Source: Rhodothermus sp. (GTDB taxonomy: Bacteria; Bacteroidota; Rhodothermia; Rhodothermales; Rhodothermaceae). From it: DNA of 64,000 bases. Of this stretch, positions 52,214-61,770 are shown piece after piece. The position numbers were made by a program, and so were the translations under genes. The notes beneath the pieces were generated by a model. It saw only the letters and a program-made list of their open reading frames with translations, was not told the DNA's origin and did not search any database. Within the stretch, counting starts at the first letter, position 1; the number at the start of each line of letters is the position of its first letter. The stretch spans positions 1 to 64,000 of the forward strand of contig JAUZRN010000015.1 in the NCBI GenBank assembly GCA_030950375.1. The letters are read 5' to 3'.

Positions 52214-52441
52214 TTAACTGCCCAGTGCGAACCCTGCCTCTGGTCGCTCAATCCCTTCCGCATTCCGCGCCAGCCATTGCCGGAGCTGTTCCGCATCCTG
52301 ACCTTTCAGTCGAAGCGTATACAGCTCTGCGTTTTCCTTACTCGGTATCGCAAACGTCACCACTAATCCTCCCTTTTCTTCGCGAAAAAACAGGACCCGA
52401 TCAATGTTGATCGTATACGTACCGGCCCGTACCAGCAGCAT
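52214..52441 (-). CDS. Small conserved-looking protein downstream of glgC
   Basis: A 75-residue soluble protein (MLLVRAGTYTINIDRVLFFR at the start, then KGQDAEQLRQWLARNAEGIE). The predicted pattern is several beta strands followed by a helix, like a small PH- or DUF-type domain. It starts 11 nt after glgC, so it is co-transcribed with the glycogen genes. No family is recognised and no function is claimed. Confidence 0.6.
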   Translation of the reverse strand: MLLVRAGTYTINIDRVLFFREEKGGLVVTFAIPSKENAELYTLRLKGQDAEQLRQWLARNAEGIERPEAGFALGS

Positions 52442-52452
52442 CGTGTCCTCCG

Positions 52453-53772
52453 TTAAATGATCGTTCCGTCTTCAATCCGGGCGTTTTTGGGCAACACAAC
52501 AATACCGTCACGAATGTAAAAATTAGGTCCTTCGCCTTCTTGCACCTGATCCCGGTTCTTGATCACGCAGCGTCGCCCGATGCTGACGTTTTTGTCAATA
52601 ATAGCGCCCTCTACATACGATTCCTCACCAATACCTGGATTTTCCGGACCCTCCACCGGATCGCGCAGGCTCGGGTCATGCCACGGGTAATAGTCAGCGC
52701 CCATCATCACCACGTTTTTAACCGTGGCATTTTCCCGGATGACCGATCGTATGCCAATTACCGAGTTGACGATCTGACTGTTGATAATCACGCTGCCTTC
52801 TGCGATAATCGAATCCTGCACAAACGAGCTCTGCACTTTTGCCGGCGGTAGCATCCGCGCGTTTGTATAAATGGGCATCTGGGGATTATACATATCAAAG
52901 GGTGGATGCCGCTGTGCCAGCATCAGATTGGCTTCATAGAACGAACGGATCGTTCCAATATCACTCCAGTATCCCGTAAACGGGTAGCTCACCACCCGGT
53001 ATTGTTGAATCGCCTTGGGAATGATCTGTTTACCAAAATCGTGGTCCATCTGGTACTGCTCCAGCAGGGTACGCAGTACCGTCCGGTTAAAGACGTAGAT
53101 CCCCATCGAAGCCAGGTAGATGCGTCCCTGAGCGGCCATCTCAGGCGACACCGGGCTTTCTTTACCGGCCAGCTCATGCAACGGCGGTTTCTCGTAGAAC
53201 TCGGTAATAAGGCCTTCCTCGCTGGTTTTCAGAATACCGAAGGCCGGTGCTTCCTCAGCACGTACCGGAATGGTAGCAATGGTAATGTCTGCCTGCATGG
53301 ATCGGTGATGCGTCAGCAGAAACCGATAGTCCATCAGATAGAGCTGATCCCCCGAGAGAATCAGCACGTAGTCATGCCGGAAGACGCCGATATGTGCCAT
53401 GCTGCGACGTACAGCATCGGCCGTTCCCTGAAACCACTCGCGTGAGGAGGGAGTCTGCTCAGCCGCCAGAATGGTTACAAAACCGGTTCGGAACCGATCG
53501 AAACGATAGGTCTGCGCTATATGTCGGTTCAGGCTGGCCGAGTTAAACTGAGTGAGCACAAAAATTCGGTTGATCCCCGAATTAATACAGTTGGAGATGG
53601 GAATGTCGATAAGCCGATACTTGCCAGCCAGTGGAACAGCAGGCTTGGAACGTTTAAGCGTCAGGGGGAACAAGCGTGTTCCGGCGCCCCCTCCCAGGAT
53701 GATGGCAATGGTTCGCTCGTTGATCCGGAGCGTTTCCAGATCCGGCTCTGCAGCCAGTTGTACCTGTTCCAT
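52453..53772 (-). CDS. glgC: Glucose-1-phosphate adenylyltransferase
   Basis: A 439-residue ADP-glucose pyrophosphorylase. The nucleotide loop is ILGGGAGTRLFPLTLKRSKP (residues 25-44). PLAGKYRLIDIPISNCINSG, LILSGDQLYLMDYR with the catalytic Asp, and ITEFYEKPP follow. The C-terminal third is the left-handed beta helix (IIAEGSVIINSQIVNSVIG). It makes ADP-glucose for the glycogen synthase encoded just upstream, 30 nt away. The N-terminal 20 residues are an extension. Confidence 0.96.
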   Translation of the reverse strand: MEQVQLAAEPDLETLRINERTIAIILGGGAGTRLFPLTLKRSKPAVPLAGKYRLIDIPISNCINSGINRIFVLTQFNSASLNRHIAQTYRFDRFRTGFVTILAAEQTPSSREWFQGTADAVRRSMAHIGVFRHDYVLILSGDQLYLMDYRFLLTHHRSMQADITIATIPVRAEEAPAFGILKTSEEGLITEFYEKPPLHELAGKESPVSPEMAAQGRIYLASMGIYVFNRTVLRTLLEQYQMDHDFGKQIIPKAIQQYRVVSYPFTGYWSDIGTIRSFYEANLMLAQRHPPFDMYNPQMPIYTNARMLPPAKVQSSFVQDSIIAEGSVIINSQIVNSVIGIRSVIRENATVKNVVMMGADYYPWHDPSLRDPVEGPENPGIGEESYVEGAIIDKNVSIGRRCVIKNRDQVQEGEGPNFYIRDGIVVLPKNARIEDGTII

Positions 53773-53802
53773 AATGCCTGAGCTATGCGTTAAACTATAA
53801 AT

Positions 53803-55272
53803 TCAGGAAGTGACCGGCACAAGACTCCGGTACAGCTCCAGATATTCCTGCGTTGGTCGATTCCAGGACCAGTCCTGTTGCATGCCGTTACGCTGAAGCA
53901 TACGCCACTGCTCGGGACGATGATAGACGGTCAGGGCCCGCCGGATAGCCTGAAGAAAGGCGCGCGGGGTGAACGTCTCAAAGCGAAAGCCAGTGCCCTG
54001 TTGTCGATGAGGGTCCCAGGGTTCTACCGTATCACGCAGCCCGCCCACGGCATGCACGATAGGGACCGTACCGTAGGTCATCGCATACATCTGATTCAGC
54101 CCACAGGGCTCCACGCGCGAAGGCATCAGCAGGATGTCCCCTGCGGCATAGAGCTGATGCGCCAGCGTATTGTTGAACTCAAACCGGAGGATCAGTCGAG
54201 GAAAGCCGCCAGGACGAACCATGCGACAACGCAGGTCCTCCAATGCGGCCTGGTAGGCGGGCATTCCCGTCCCCAACACCACGACGGACACGTCCAGTTG
54301 ATGCATCAGCAGCTGTTCCAGTCCGGCCACCAGCAGCTCGACGCCTTTTTCCCGCATGAGTCGGCCAATAAACACCAGCAGGGGTCTATCAAAGCGAAGC
54401 CCCATCGCCTTACATAGGGCTGCTTTATTTGCTGCCTTGCCCGCGAGTTCGTCGACCGAGTAATTGGCAAAGATGAGTGGATCGGTAGCCGGATTCCAGA
54501 TATCTGGATCGATCCCATTGAGGATGCCCCGCATCTTGGGAGCCACCTGTTGAAACACACCCTGCAACCCTGCCGCCATGTCGTCGCGTTCCTGTAACTC
54601 TCGGGCATATCCCGGACTGACCGTGGTCACTGCATCGGCCCAGAGTAGTCCGGCTTTCAAGGCGTTGAGTTGCCCCTGATGTTGCAGGGCTTCGGGCTGT
54701 GCTACCGGCACGCCGATTTCCTCCCAAACCTGCCAGTCGTAACGTCCCTGATGTTCGGCATTATGTACTGTGAACACTATGGGCAGCTCGGCCAGTTCAC
54801 GACAGGTTGGATCTTCGCGCAACCAGACCGGCAGCAACGCCGTGTGATGGTCGTGCAGATGCAACAGGTCGGGTGCGATCACGCCGGCTTTCAGCACATC
54901 CAGCACCCCGCGCTGAAAGACAAAGAATCGATCGGCCTGATCGGGAAAATCCAGTCCGGTAGCCGGATCCTGATACACGCCAGGCCGTCCAAAATATACG
55001 GGCTCCTCCAGCAGGTAAACAGGAAAGCCAAGCACTTCGGCGGCCTGTAGCCAGAGGCGATATCCAAGCTGCTGATCTCGATAGCGCAGCGTTCCCTCAT
55101 AGACCAGCTGCAACGCTTCTTCTTTCACCTGCGCATCGCCAAAGCGTGGCATCAGCACGGCAGCATCAATACCGGCCCGCCGTAAGAACTTGGGCAAAGC
55201 CCCCAGCACATCGCCCAGCCCTCCGACTTTGGCGATCGGAGCGCACTCAAAGGCTATATGCAGTACGTACAT
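53803..55272 (-). CDS. glgA: Glycogen synthase
   Basis: A 489-residue GT5 glycosyltransferase. The ADP-glucose loop KVGGLGDVLGALPKFLRRAG lies at residues 15-34 (Val replaces the usual Thr of KTGGLGD). LHLHDHHTALLPVWL, VFTVHNAEHQGRYDW and the C-terminal EPCGLNQMYAMTYGTVPIVH with the catalytic Glu are present. It elongates alpha-1,4-glucan. First gene of the glgA-glgC-small protein operon, divergent from the DUF4175 gene. Confidence 0.95.
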   Translation of the reverse strand: MYVLHIAFECAPIAKVGGLGDVLGALPKFLRRAGIDAAVLMPRFGDAQVKEEALQLVYEGTLRYRDQQLGYRLWLQAAEVLGFPVYLLEEPVYFGRPGVYQDPATGLDFPDQADRFFVFQRGVLDVLKAGVIAPDLLHLHDHHTALLPVWLREDPTCRELAELPIVFTVHNAEHQGRYDWQVWEEIGVPVAQPEALQHQGQLNALKAGLLWADAVTTVSPGYARELQERDDMAAGLQGVFQQVAPKMRGILNGIDPDIWNPATDPLIFANYSVDELAGKAANKAALCKAMGLRFDRPLLVFIGRLMREKGVELLVAGLEQLLMHQLDVSVVVLGTGMPAYQAALEDLRCRMVRPGGFPRLILRFEFNNTLAHQLYAAGDILLMPSRVEPCGLNQMYAMTYGTVPIVHAVGGLRDTVEPWDPHRQQGTGFRFETFTPRAFLQAIRRALTVYHRPEQWRMLQRNGMQQDWSWNRPTQEYLELYRSLVPVTS

Positions 55273-55411
55273 ATCCGCCCTGTAACTTTGGATGCCTTCC
55301 TTAACAAAGATAAATCGTACGGGCCTATCCGCGACCGTTTAAATACAAAAACTTTGTTACACTACCGAAACCGACGATGGGCCCCGGGGTACATGCCGAA
55401 GAGCCCACAAC

Positions 55412-58400
55412 ATGACGATGGCTTCCCAGACCCACACAGCTACCGCTTTGCTACAGCAGCGGCTGGCCCGTACGCGGCGGCGGCTCCATATAGCCCATCT
55501 ACTGCAAGGTAGCCTGCAGGCTCTTGGAGGGCTGACTCTGCTATGGAGCCTGGCGGCCCTGCTGGAAGCCCTGCTGTGGCTTCCCACCGGTCTGCGTACG
55601 GGAATCTTCTGGGGGCTCGTGGCCGGGTCTATCGGACTGCTGGGCTGGACGATCGGCCGGCCATGGCTGCGGCTGCGTCGTCTGAGCAATGAACATCTGG
55701 CCCAGCAAATTGGCCAGCACTTTCCAGAGATTGCAGATCGCCTGGTCAATTTACTTCAGCTCGAAGCAGGCCGTCGGAGTACGGCTCCGGATGTATTACT
55801 ACAACGCGCCCGGGCACAACTGGTCCAACAGATCGCGCCGATACCCTTCGAGCAGATGGTGGTGCTTCGTCCCTCGCCCCGGCTCCTTTCGATGGCGCTG
55901 CTTCCGCTGCTGCTCATGGGCACGCTGCTGTTACTTGCACCCGATGTGTTCCGAGATGCTTTTGCCCGACTGCTGACGCCAGGCCGCTCCTTCGAGCGGC
56001 CCCTGCCTTTCATGCTGACAGTAAAACCGGGTACTACTGAGCTGGCCCGCGGCGATACGCTGCACATTGCAGTCGCGCTTTCCGGTGCACAATGGCCGAC
56101 TCAACTCACGCTTCAGCTTCGCTACGCCGGAGAGGTACGTGCGGAAACATTCTTGTTGACCCCGGATACCGCAGGCCACGCCCGCTTTACGCTTCCCAAC
56201 CTGCAACGTCCATTAACCTATCAGGTAGTGGCCCCCCCGCTTACCTCTCCCTGGTACAGGGTAAAACTCCGAGAGCGTCCCCTGGTCCGACGCCTGCAGC
56301 TAACGTTACACTATCCTTCCTATACGGGCCTGCCTCCGCAGACGCTCCCCCCCGACGTGGGCAACGTCTCGGCCCTGCCCGGCACTCAGATCAGCCTGGA
56401 GGTGCTGACTGGCGCGGCTCCTGTTGCTGCTGCCCAGCTGCACTTTGATGACGGAACTACCGTACCGCTGACGCTCCACGACAGCTTGGCTACTGGATCA
56501 TTCACGCTACGACGGCCCGGCCAGTACTGGATTGAATTGCGCACACCGGACAGCCTCACCAACCCCGAACCGGTGCGCTACACGCTGGAGCTGGTGCCGG
56601 ACGATCCGCCCACGATTACGTTGCTCCAACCCAAAGCAACCCACATGCTCGACGATGCCCTGCAGGCTCCGCTGCAGGTACAGGTACACGACGACTTTGG
56701 CTTTACAGCGCTGCGGCTCTACTGGCGCCTGGCCGAAAGCACCTTCCGCATACCGGAAACCGACTTTTCCAGCCGACCGCTTCCGCTGGCCATCCCCCGC
56801 CCGCTCAATCAAGAAATCCAGCAACAGTGGGATCTACGTGCTGAGGGTCTGGACCTGGTACCCGGTGATGTGGTCGAATACTACCTGCAGGTGTGGGACA
56901 ACGATCAAATCTCTGGCCCGAAGACGGCCCGTACGCCTCTCCAATACCTGCGACTTCCATCGCTGGCTGAACGGTATGAGATGCTGGACGCCGCCCAGGA
57001 TGACGTCGCCGAACGGCTGGAGTCGGTGCGTGAGCAAGCCGAACAGCTCCGCACCACCTTCCAGGAACTACGCCAGACCATCCAGCGCACCCGGCAGGCA
57101 GGATGGGACGAGCAACAACAGGCCGAACAACTCCGCCGACAGCAGGAGGCGCTTGAAGCACAGGTAGAGATGCTTACCCGCCAGCTTGAGCAGATCACCC
57201 GCGAGATGGCCACCAACCGGCTGGTCAGCGACGAAACGCTCGAGCTGTATCGGGAGCTGCAGCGCGTCATCCAGGAAATTCAATCCCCGGAGCTACGCGA
57301 AGCTCTTGAAAAGCTACAGGAGGCGTTGCAAGCGCTCGACCTGCCTCGCATGCTGCAAAACATGGAGCAGGTCGCATTCAACGAAGCACAATTCCGTGAG
57401 CGTATCGAGCGGGCTCTGGAGCTGTTTAAGCGCTTGCGTACTCAGCAACAGCTCGAAGAGGCTGCCCGTCGCGCCGAGGAACTGGCTCGCCTTCAGGAGC
57501 GCCTGGCCGAGCGCACTGCACAGCTTGAGCGCCAGCAAAACGCCTCTCAGACGGGATCATCTGCCTCAGATACCACTGTCCGTTCCAATCCCGAAGTATT
57601 GGCTCGCCAGCAAGAACGGGCCAGTCAGGAAGCTCGTCAGCTGGAAGCCCTGCTGGAAGCGGTGCAACGCCAGATGGAGATGCTACGCGGAATGCCACGC
57701 CAGGCCATGGATTCACTGCTCCAGCGTTTTCGCCAGCAGCAGCTTCCTGAACGGATGCAACAGAATGCCCAGCAGCTTCGACAGGGCAATTTCTCCGGGG
57801 CCCGTCAAGGACAGCAACAGATGGAACAGCAGCTGGAGCAGCTGGCCACGCGTCTGGAACACCTGAGGCAGCAGTTGGAAGGTACGCAGCGCCAGATCAA
57901 CGCGGCCGGTCTGCGCCAGGCCCTGCGGCACGTACTACTGCTTTCTGAATCCCAGGAAGCGTTGCGGCACGAGGTGCAGGCTCTGCGTACAGAACGGGCC
58001 GCCGCCCCGATGGCCCGTCGTCAGGAACAACTGATGCAGGGCACACGCACCGTCACCGATTCACTGCGCCAGCTTGCCCGCCGCATTCCCCAGATGGAAC
58101 GTGCTGTGCAACAGACGGCGGTCGAGGCCATCCAGGCAATGGCGCATGCCATCACAACGCTGACCGAAGGCAGCCCCCGGAGGGCGGGCAGCTACCAGAC
58201 GGCCGCTATGATGCACCTGAACGAGCTGGCGCGCATGCTGGCCGATCTGCTTGATCAGCTCCAGCGTCAGCAAAGTATGGGAGCCCTGTCGCTGGGACAA
58301 ATGATCGAACAGCTCCAGCGCATGGCTGGCCAACAACAACAGCTCAATGAGCAGATTCAGCAACTGCTCAACGATATTCAAGGAACCCGTCTGGTTACTG

Positions 58401-58846
58401 ATCAACTCGAACGCATGCGCCAGCTTGCCCGTCAGCAGGAAGCAATCCGTCGCCAGCTGCTGCAGCTCGCACGCAACCGTGAAGCCCGTCGGCGTCTGCT
58501 GGGCGACCTTGACGCACTGGCGCGCCAGATGGAAGAAACGGTTCAGGAGCTGCGGCGCGGCCAGATCAACCGGCAGACGATTGAACGTCAGCGCCGGATT
58601 CTTATTCGACTCCTGGAGGCCCAGCATTCCATCCGCGAACAGGAACAGGAACGTCGCCGCCAGAGCCGTCCGGGCGAAGACGTTGTGCGCGAAAGCCCAC
58701 CTGAATTGTCCCCCCGTCAGGAGCTCGACCGCCTGCGCCGTGCCCTGATCGATGCGCTCGAGAGTGGCTATGCGCCCGACTACGAAGCACTCATCAAACG
58801 CTACTTCGAACTGCTCGAACGTCTGCAGCGCTCAGACGATCGCTAA
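55412..58846 (+). CDS. DUF4175 membrane protein with very long coiled coil
   Basis: A 1144-residue protein. Membrane helices lie near residues 35-54, 62-80 and 152-172 (LLSMALLPLLLMGTLLLLAP). Residues 180-520 form a beta-rich periplasmic part with Ig-like segments. Residues 525-1140 are an extremely Gln/Arg/Leu-rich coiled coil (repeats such as QQQLEEAARRAEELARLQER). This is the layout of the DUF4175 family of Bacteroidota and Proteobacteria. The function is unknown; a large envelope scaffold is likely. The Gln-rich part is low in complexity, which makes frame errors hard to spot. Confidence 0.85.
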   Translation: MTMASQTHTATALLQQRLARTRRRLHIAHLLQGSLQALGGLTLLWSLAALLEALLWLPTGLRTGIFWGLVAGSIGLLGWTIGRPWLRLRRLSNEHLAQQIGQHFPEIADRLVNLLQLEAGRRSTAPDVLLQRARAQLVQQIAPIPFEQMVVLRPSPRLLSMALLPLLLMGTLLLLAPDVFRDAFARLLTPGRSFERPLPFMLTVKPGTTELARGDTLHIAVALSGAQWPTQLTLQLRYAGEVRAETFLLTPDTAGHARFTLPNLQRPLTYQVVAPPLTSPWYRVKLRERPLVRRLQLTLHYPSYTGLPPQTLPPDVGNVSALPGTQISLEVLTGAAPVAAAQLHFDDGTTVPLTLHDSLATGSFTLRRPGQYWIELRTPDSLTNPEPVRYTLELVPDDPPTITLLQPKATHMLDDALQAPLQVQVHDDFGFTALRLYWRLAESTFRIPETDFSSRPLPLAIPRPLNQEIQQQWDLRAEGLDLVPGDVVEYYLQVWDNDQISGPKTARTPLQYLRLPSLAERYEMLDAAQDDVAERLESVREQAEQLRTTFQELRQTIQRTRQAGWDEQQQAEQLRRQQEALEAQVEMLTRQLEQITREMATNRLVSDETLELYRELQRVIQEIQSPELREALEKLQEALQALDLPRMLQNMEQVAFNEAQFRERIERALELFKRLRTQQQLEEAARRAEELARLQERLAERTAQLERQQNASQTGSSASDTTVRSNPEVLARQQERASQEARQLEALLEAVQRQMEMLRGMPRQAMDSLLQRFRQQQLPERMQQNAQQLRQGNFSGARQGQQQMEQQLEQLATRLEHLRQQLEGTQRQINAAGLRQALRHVLLLSESQEALRHEVQALRTERAAAPMARRQEQLMQGTRTVTDSLRQLARRIPQMERAVQQTAVEAIQAMAHAITTLTEGSPRRAGSYQTAAMMHLNELARMLADLLDQLQRQQSMGALSLGQMIEQLQRMAGQQQQLNEQIQQLLNDIQGTRLVTDQLERMRQLARQQEAIRRQLLQLARNREARRRLLGDLDALARQMEETVQELRRGQINRQTIERQRRILIRLLEAQHSIREQEQERRRQSRPGEDVVRESPPELSPRQELDRLRRALIDALESGYAPDYEALIKRYFELLERLQRSDDR

Positions 58847-58967
58847 CGTATTGTAAACACCGGTAATCAAGCGGCATTGCGCCGTCCTGCCTTCAGACGT
58901 CAAGCGCTCCGTGGCTTTGTCAGTTACACAACTAACTGCTCAGTTGCGTACTTTTGCGATCCTGCCT

Positions 58968-60122
58968 CTAAAGCCGGTAAAACTGTTTGCCGGCCAGCTG
59001 GCGCACCAGCCCTTTGAATTCGAGCTGCAGGAGATAGACCAGCGCCGTCGAAGGGTCCAGTCCGGTACGCTCGCACAGCACATCGATGTGGAGAGGTTCG
59101 GGCTCCAGCGCATCGTAAAGTTGTCGTTCCAGGCCACTCAGCGAAGGTGGCGACGGCGGCTCCGATGTTGCCGGTGTCCTGCCCATACCCAGCACCTCCA
59201 ACACATCGTCCGGTGAGCAAACAAGCCGGGCCAGGCTGTCGCGAATGAGCCGGTTCGTACCGGCACTGGCTGGATTGTGCAGGGCCCCCGGAATGGCCAA
59301 CACGTCGCGATCCTGCTCCAGAGCCAGACGCGCGGTGATGAGCGCGCCGCCCCGTTCATACGCTTCGACGATAAGCACAGCCCGCGCCAACCCACTGATC
59401 AGCCGATTGCGACGGGGAAAGTTCGGGGCATCGGGCGCCGCTCCCAGCGGAAGCTCGGAAAGGAGTGCACCCTGCGTCATAATGGCCTGGGCCAGAGGCG
59501 CATGCCGTGCAGGATAGAAACGATCGACACCAGAACCCAGCACGGCCAGCGTGCGACCGTCCGCTTCTAACGCCCCCCGATGCGCAGCCGCATCAATGCC
59601 ATAGGCCAGGCCGCTGATCACCGTCACCCCTTCCCGCGCCAGCGCAGCCGCAAACTTCCGAGCCGTCCGCAGCCCGTAATCGGTGGGACGGCGCGTGCCT
59701 ACAATGGCCACTGCGTTGCTGTCTTCAGGCGCGAGCGTCCCTCGTACCCAGAGCAGAGCCGGCGGGTCATAGATCTGGCGCAACAGCGGAGGAAAACGTG
59801 CATCCCAGGCCGGGATCAAAGTAGCCCCAACGCGCTCAGCCCGTTCAAACTGTGCATCAACTGCATCCCAGTCGTCAAACGAGGCGATGCGACGAGCTGT
59901 CTGCGCACCAATGCCCGGTACCTGTACCAGGGCGGCCACCGATGCCTGCAGAGCAGCCTGCGCCGAGCCAAAACGGGCCAGTAATGCCCGGATACGGCCA
60001 GGGCCCACACCCGGCACCAGCGTCAGCGCCACCAGCGCTCGAAGTTCCTCAGCCGGATCGTCGGGGACGGCATTGAACGCTGGCTCCTCGCCTTCCTCGA
60101 ACTGAAACAGCTCAGCAGACAC
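58968..60122 (-). CDS. dprA: DNA processing protein DprA
   Basis: A 384-residue protein. The N-terminal helix-hairpin-helix-like part (residues 30-80, LVPGVGPGRIRALLARFGSA) precedes the Rossmann-like DprA domain: AIVGTRRPTDYGLRTARKFA, VISGLAYGIDAAAHRGAL, LAVLGSGVDRFYPARHAPLA and FPRRNRLISGLARAVLIVEA. The C-terminal 60 residues are a winged helix (LDPSTALVYLLQLEFKGLVR). It loads RecA on incoming single-stranded DNA in natural transformation. It follows obg by 42 nt. Confidence 0.95.
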   Translation of the reverse strand: MSAELFQFEEGEEPAFNAVPDDPAEELRALVALTLVPGVGPGRIRALLARFGSAQAALQASVAALVQVPGIGAQTARRIASFDDWDAVDAQFERAERVGATLIPAWDARFPPLLRQIYDPPALLWVRGTLAPEDSNAVAIVGTRRPTDYGLRTARKFAAALAREGVTVISGLAYGIDAAAHRGALEADGRTLAVLGSGVDRFYPARHAPLAQAIMTQGALLSELPLGAAPDAPNFPRRNRLISGLARAVLIVEAYERGGALITARLALEQDRDVLAIPGALHNPASAGTNRLIRDSLARLVCSPDDVLEVLGMGRTPATSEPPSPPSLSGLERQLYDALEPEPLHIDVLCERTGLDPSTALVYLLQLEFKGLVRQLAGKQFYRL

Positions 60123-60164
60123 GATCTAATACTTTTCCATAAAGACCCCGACCGGCGAGGTCTG

Positions 60165-61187
60165 TTACGTGGCGGCCTCAGCTCCCGCTTGCACCGCTTG
60201 CAACTGCTGCCAGAGTCCTTCCTTCAATGCTTCCAGCCCGATCCGAGCTACGGCGCTGACCGGATAGATCGGTACCCCCTCCGGCAGTTCGGCCTTTACC
60301 TCAACCATCCGGCCTGCCCGCTCAGACTCCGGCAACAGATCCAACTTGGTCAGCGCAATCGCCCGGGGTTTTTTGAGCAGGGCTGGATTGAACGCCTCCA
60401 GCTCTCCCAACAGCGTCTGATAAACCCGACCAGGGGCCTCCTCAACGATGGGAATGACGAATAACAGAATAGCGTTACGTTCAATATGCTTTAGAAAGCG
60501 AATGCCAAGTCCTCGTCCCTCGTGGGCCCCTTCAATGATACCAGGCAGGTCGGCCATCACAAAGGAGCGGAATTCCCCCACGTACACCATACCCAGCGCA
60601 GGCTCCAACGTGGTGAACGGGTAATCAGCAATCTTCGGGCGTGCGGCAGAAATAGACGAAATCAGCGTACTTTTACCTGCATTGGGGAATCCCACCAGCC
60701 CCACGTCGGCCAGCAGCTTCAACTCCAGCGTGATGTTTTTCTCCTCACCAGGTTCACCGGGCTGGGCATAAAGCGGCGCCTGGTTTGTAGACGACTTGAA
60801 ATGGGCGTTCCCCTTGCCACCTCGTCCTCCTCGGGCCAGCAGCAAGCGCTGCCCCGGCCGCAGCACCTCGCCAATAACCTCACCCGTCTCCGTAAGCTTG
60901 GCCACCGTACCCAGTGGTACCCGAAGGATCACATCGCGACCGTTTCGCCCCTTTTTGTTTTTACCAGAGCCCGGCCTTCCGTCTTCGGCAAAATGGTGAC
61001 GGTTGTATCGCAAATCCAACAACGTATACAGATGGGGATCCCCTTCCAGATAGACCGACCCCCCATCGCCGCCATCACCGCCAGCCGGCCCTCCCTTAGG
61101 AACGTACTTCTCGCGCCGAAATGCGACAGCACCGGCACCGCCCTTTCCACTTCGTACCGTAATGGTAACGTAATCGACAAACTTCAT
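60165..61187 (-). CDS. obg: Ribosome-assembly GTPase Obg/CgtA
   Basis: A 340-residue protein from the ATG at 61187 (MKFVDYVTITVRSGKGGAG), the family's usual start; a longer frame upstream would add 34 non-conserved residues and overlap the rnhA leader. The Gly-rich Obg fold covers residues 1-158 (REKYVPKGGPAGGDGGDGGS). The G domain follows: GFPNAGKSTLIS (G1), DLPGIIEGAHEGRGLG (G3) and LTKLDLLPES (G4). It acts in 50S maturation and stress control. It is divergent from rnhA, 85 bp away. Confidence 0.96.
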   Translation of the reverse strand: MKFVDYVTITVRSGKGGAGAVAFRREKYVPKGGPAGGDGGDGGSVYLEGDPHLYTLLDLRYNRHHFAEDGRPGSGKNKKGRNGRDVILRVPLGTVAKLTETGEVIGEVLRPGQRLLLARGGRGGKGNAHFKSSTNQAPLYAQPGEPGEEKNITLELKLLADVGLVGFPNAGKSTLISSISAARPKIADYPFTTLEPALGMVYVGEFRSFVMADLPGIIEGAHEGRGLGIRFLKHIERNAILLFVIPIVEEAPGRVYQTLLGELEAFNPALLKKPRAIALTKLDLLPESERAGRMVEVKAELPEGVPIYPVSAVARIGLEALKEGLWQQLQAVQAGAEAAT

Positions 61188-61272
61188 CGCCTTCCCTGCG
61201 TTCGTTTTGCATGCTGCTGAACGCCTGGCCGCTGACGAAGTTTTACCGGGCTGCAAAAGCCTTCTTGACGCC

Positions 61273-61767
61273 ATGAGCTCCCCCCGCAAACACGTGGTGA
61301 TCTACACCGATGGTGCCTGCAGCGGCAATCCCGGCCCGGGTGGCTGGGCAGCCCTGCTACGTTACAACCATCATGAAAAGGTGTTGACCGGGACGGCAGC
61401 ACATACAACAAACAATCGCATGGAGCTCACAGCCGTCATTGAAGCCCTTCGGGCGCTGAAAGAACCCTGTCAGGTGGATCTTTACACAGACAGCAACTAT
61501 ATCGTACGTGCCTTTCAGAAGGGCTGGCTGGAACGATGGCAGCGCAATGGGTGGCGCACGTCCCGAAAGCAACCCGTTGAAAACCAGGACCTTTGGCGTC
61601 AGCTGCTGGAACTCACGCGCCGGCATGACGTGCGTTTTCGGAAAGTGAAAGGGCATGCCAACGATCCGCTGAATAACCGGGTCGACCAGCTGGCTGTTGA
61701 AGCGATGCGCCGCGCTTACCCTCACCCCCTTCCCGCTGATCCAGCGACGCAGACGGCTGCGGAATAG
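61273..61767 (+). CDS. rnhA: Ribonuclease HI
   Basis: A 164-residue protein from the ATG at 61273 (MSSPRKHVVIYTDGACSGNP). The four acidic catalytic residues are visible: YTDGACSGNPGPGGW (Asp), RMELTAVIEAL (Glu), LYTDSNYIVRAF (Asp) and NNRVDQLAVEAM (Asp). The basic handle (KGWLERWQRNGWRTSRKQPV) is present, as in E. coli RNase HI. It cuts RNA in RNA-DNA hybrids. The Mut7-C gene begins 3 nt after its stop, so both are read together. Confidence 0.97.
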   Translation: MSSPRKHVVIYTDGACSGNPGPGGWAALLRYNHHEKVLTGTAAHTTNNRMELTAVIEALRALKEPCQVDLYTDSNYIVRAFQKGWLERWQRNGWRTSRKQPVENQDLWRQLLELTRRHDVRFRKVKGHANDPLNNRVDQLAVEAMRRAYPHPLPADPATQTAAE

Positions 61768-61770
61768 ATC

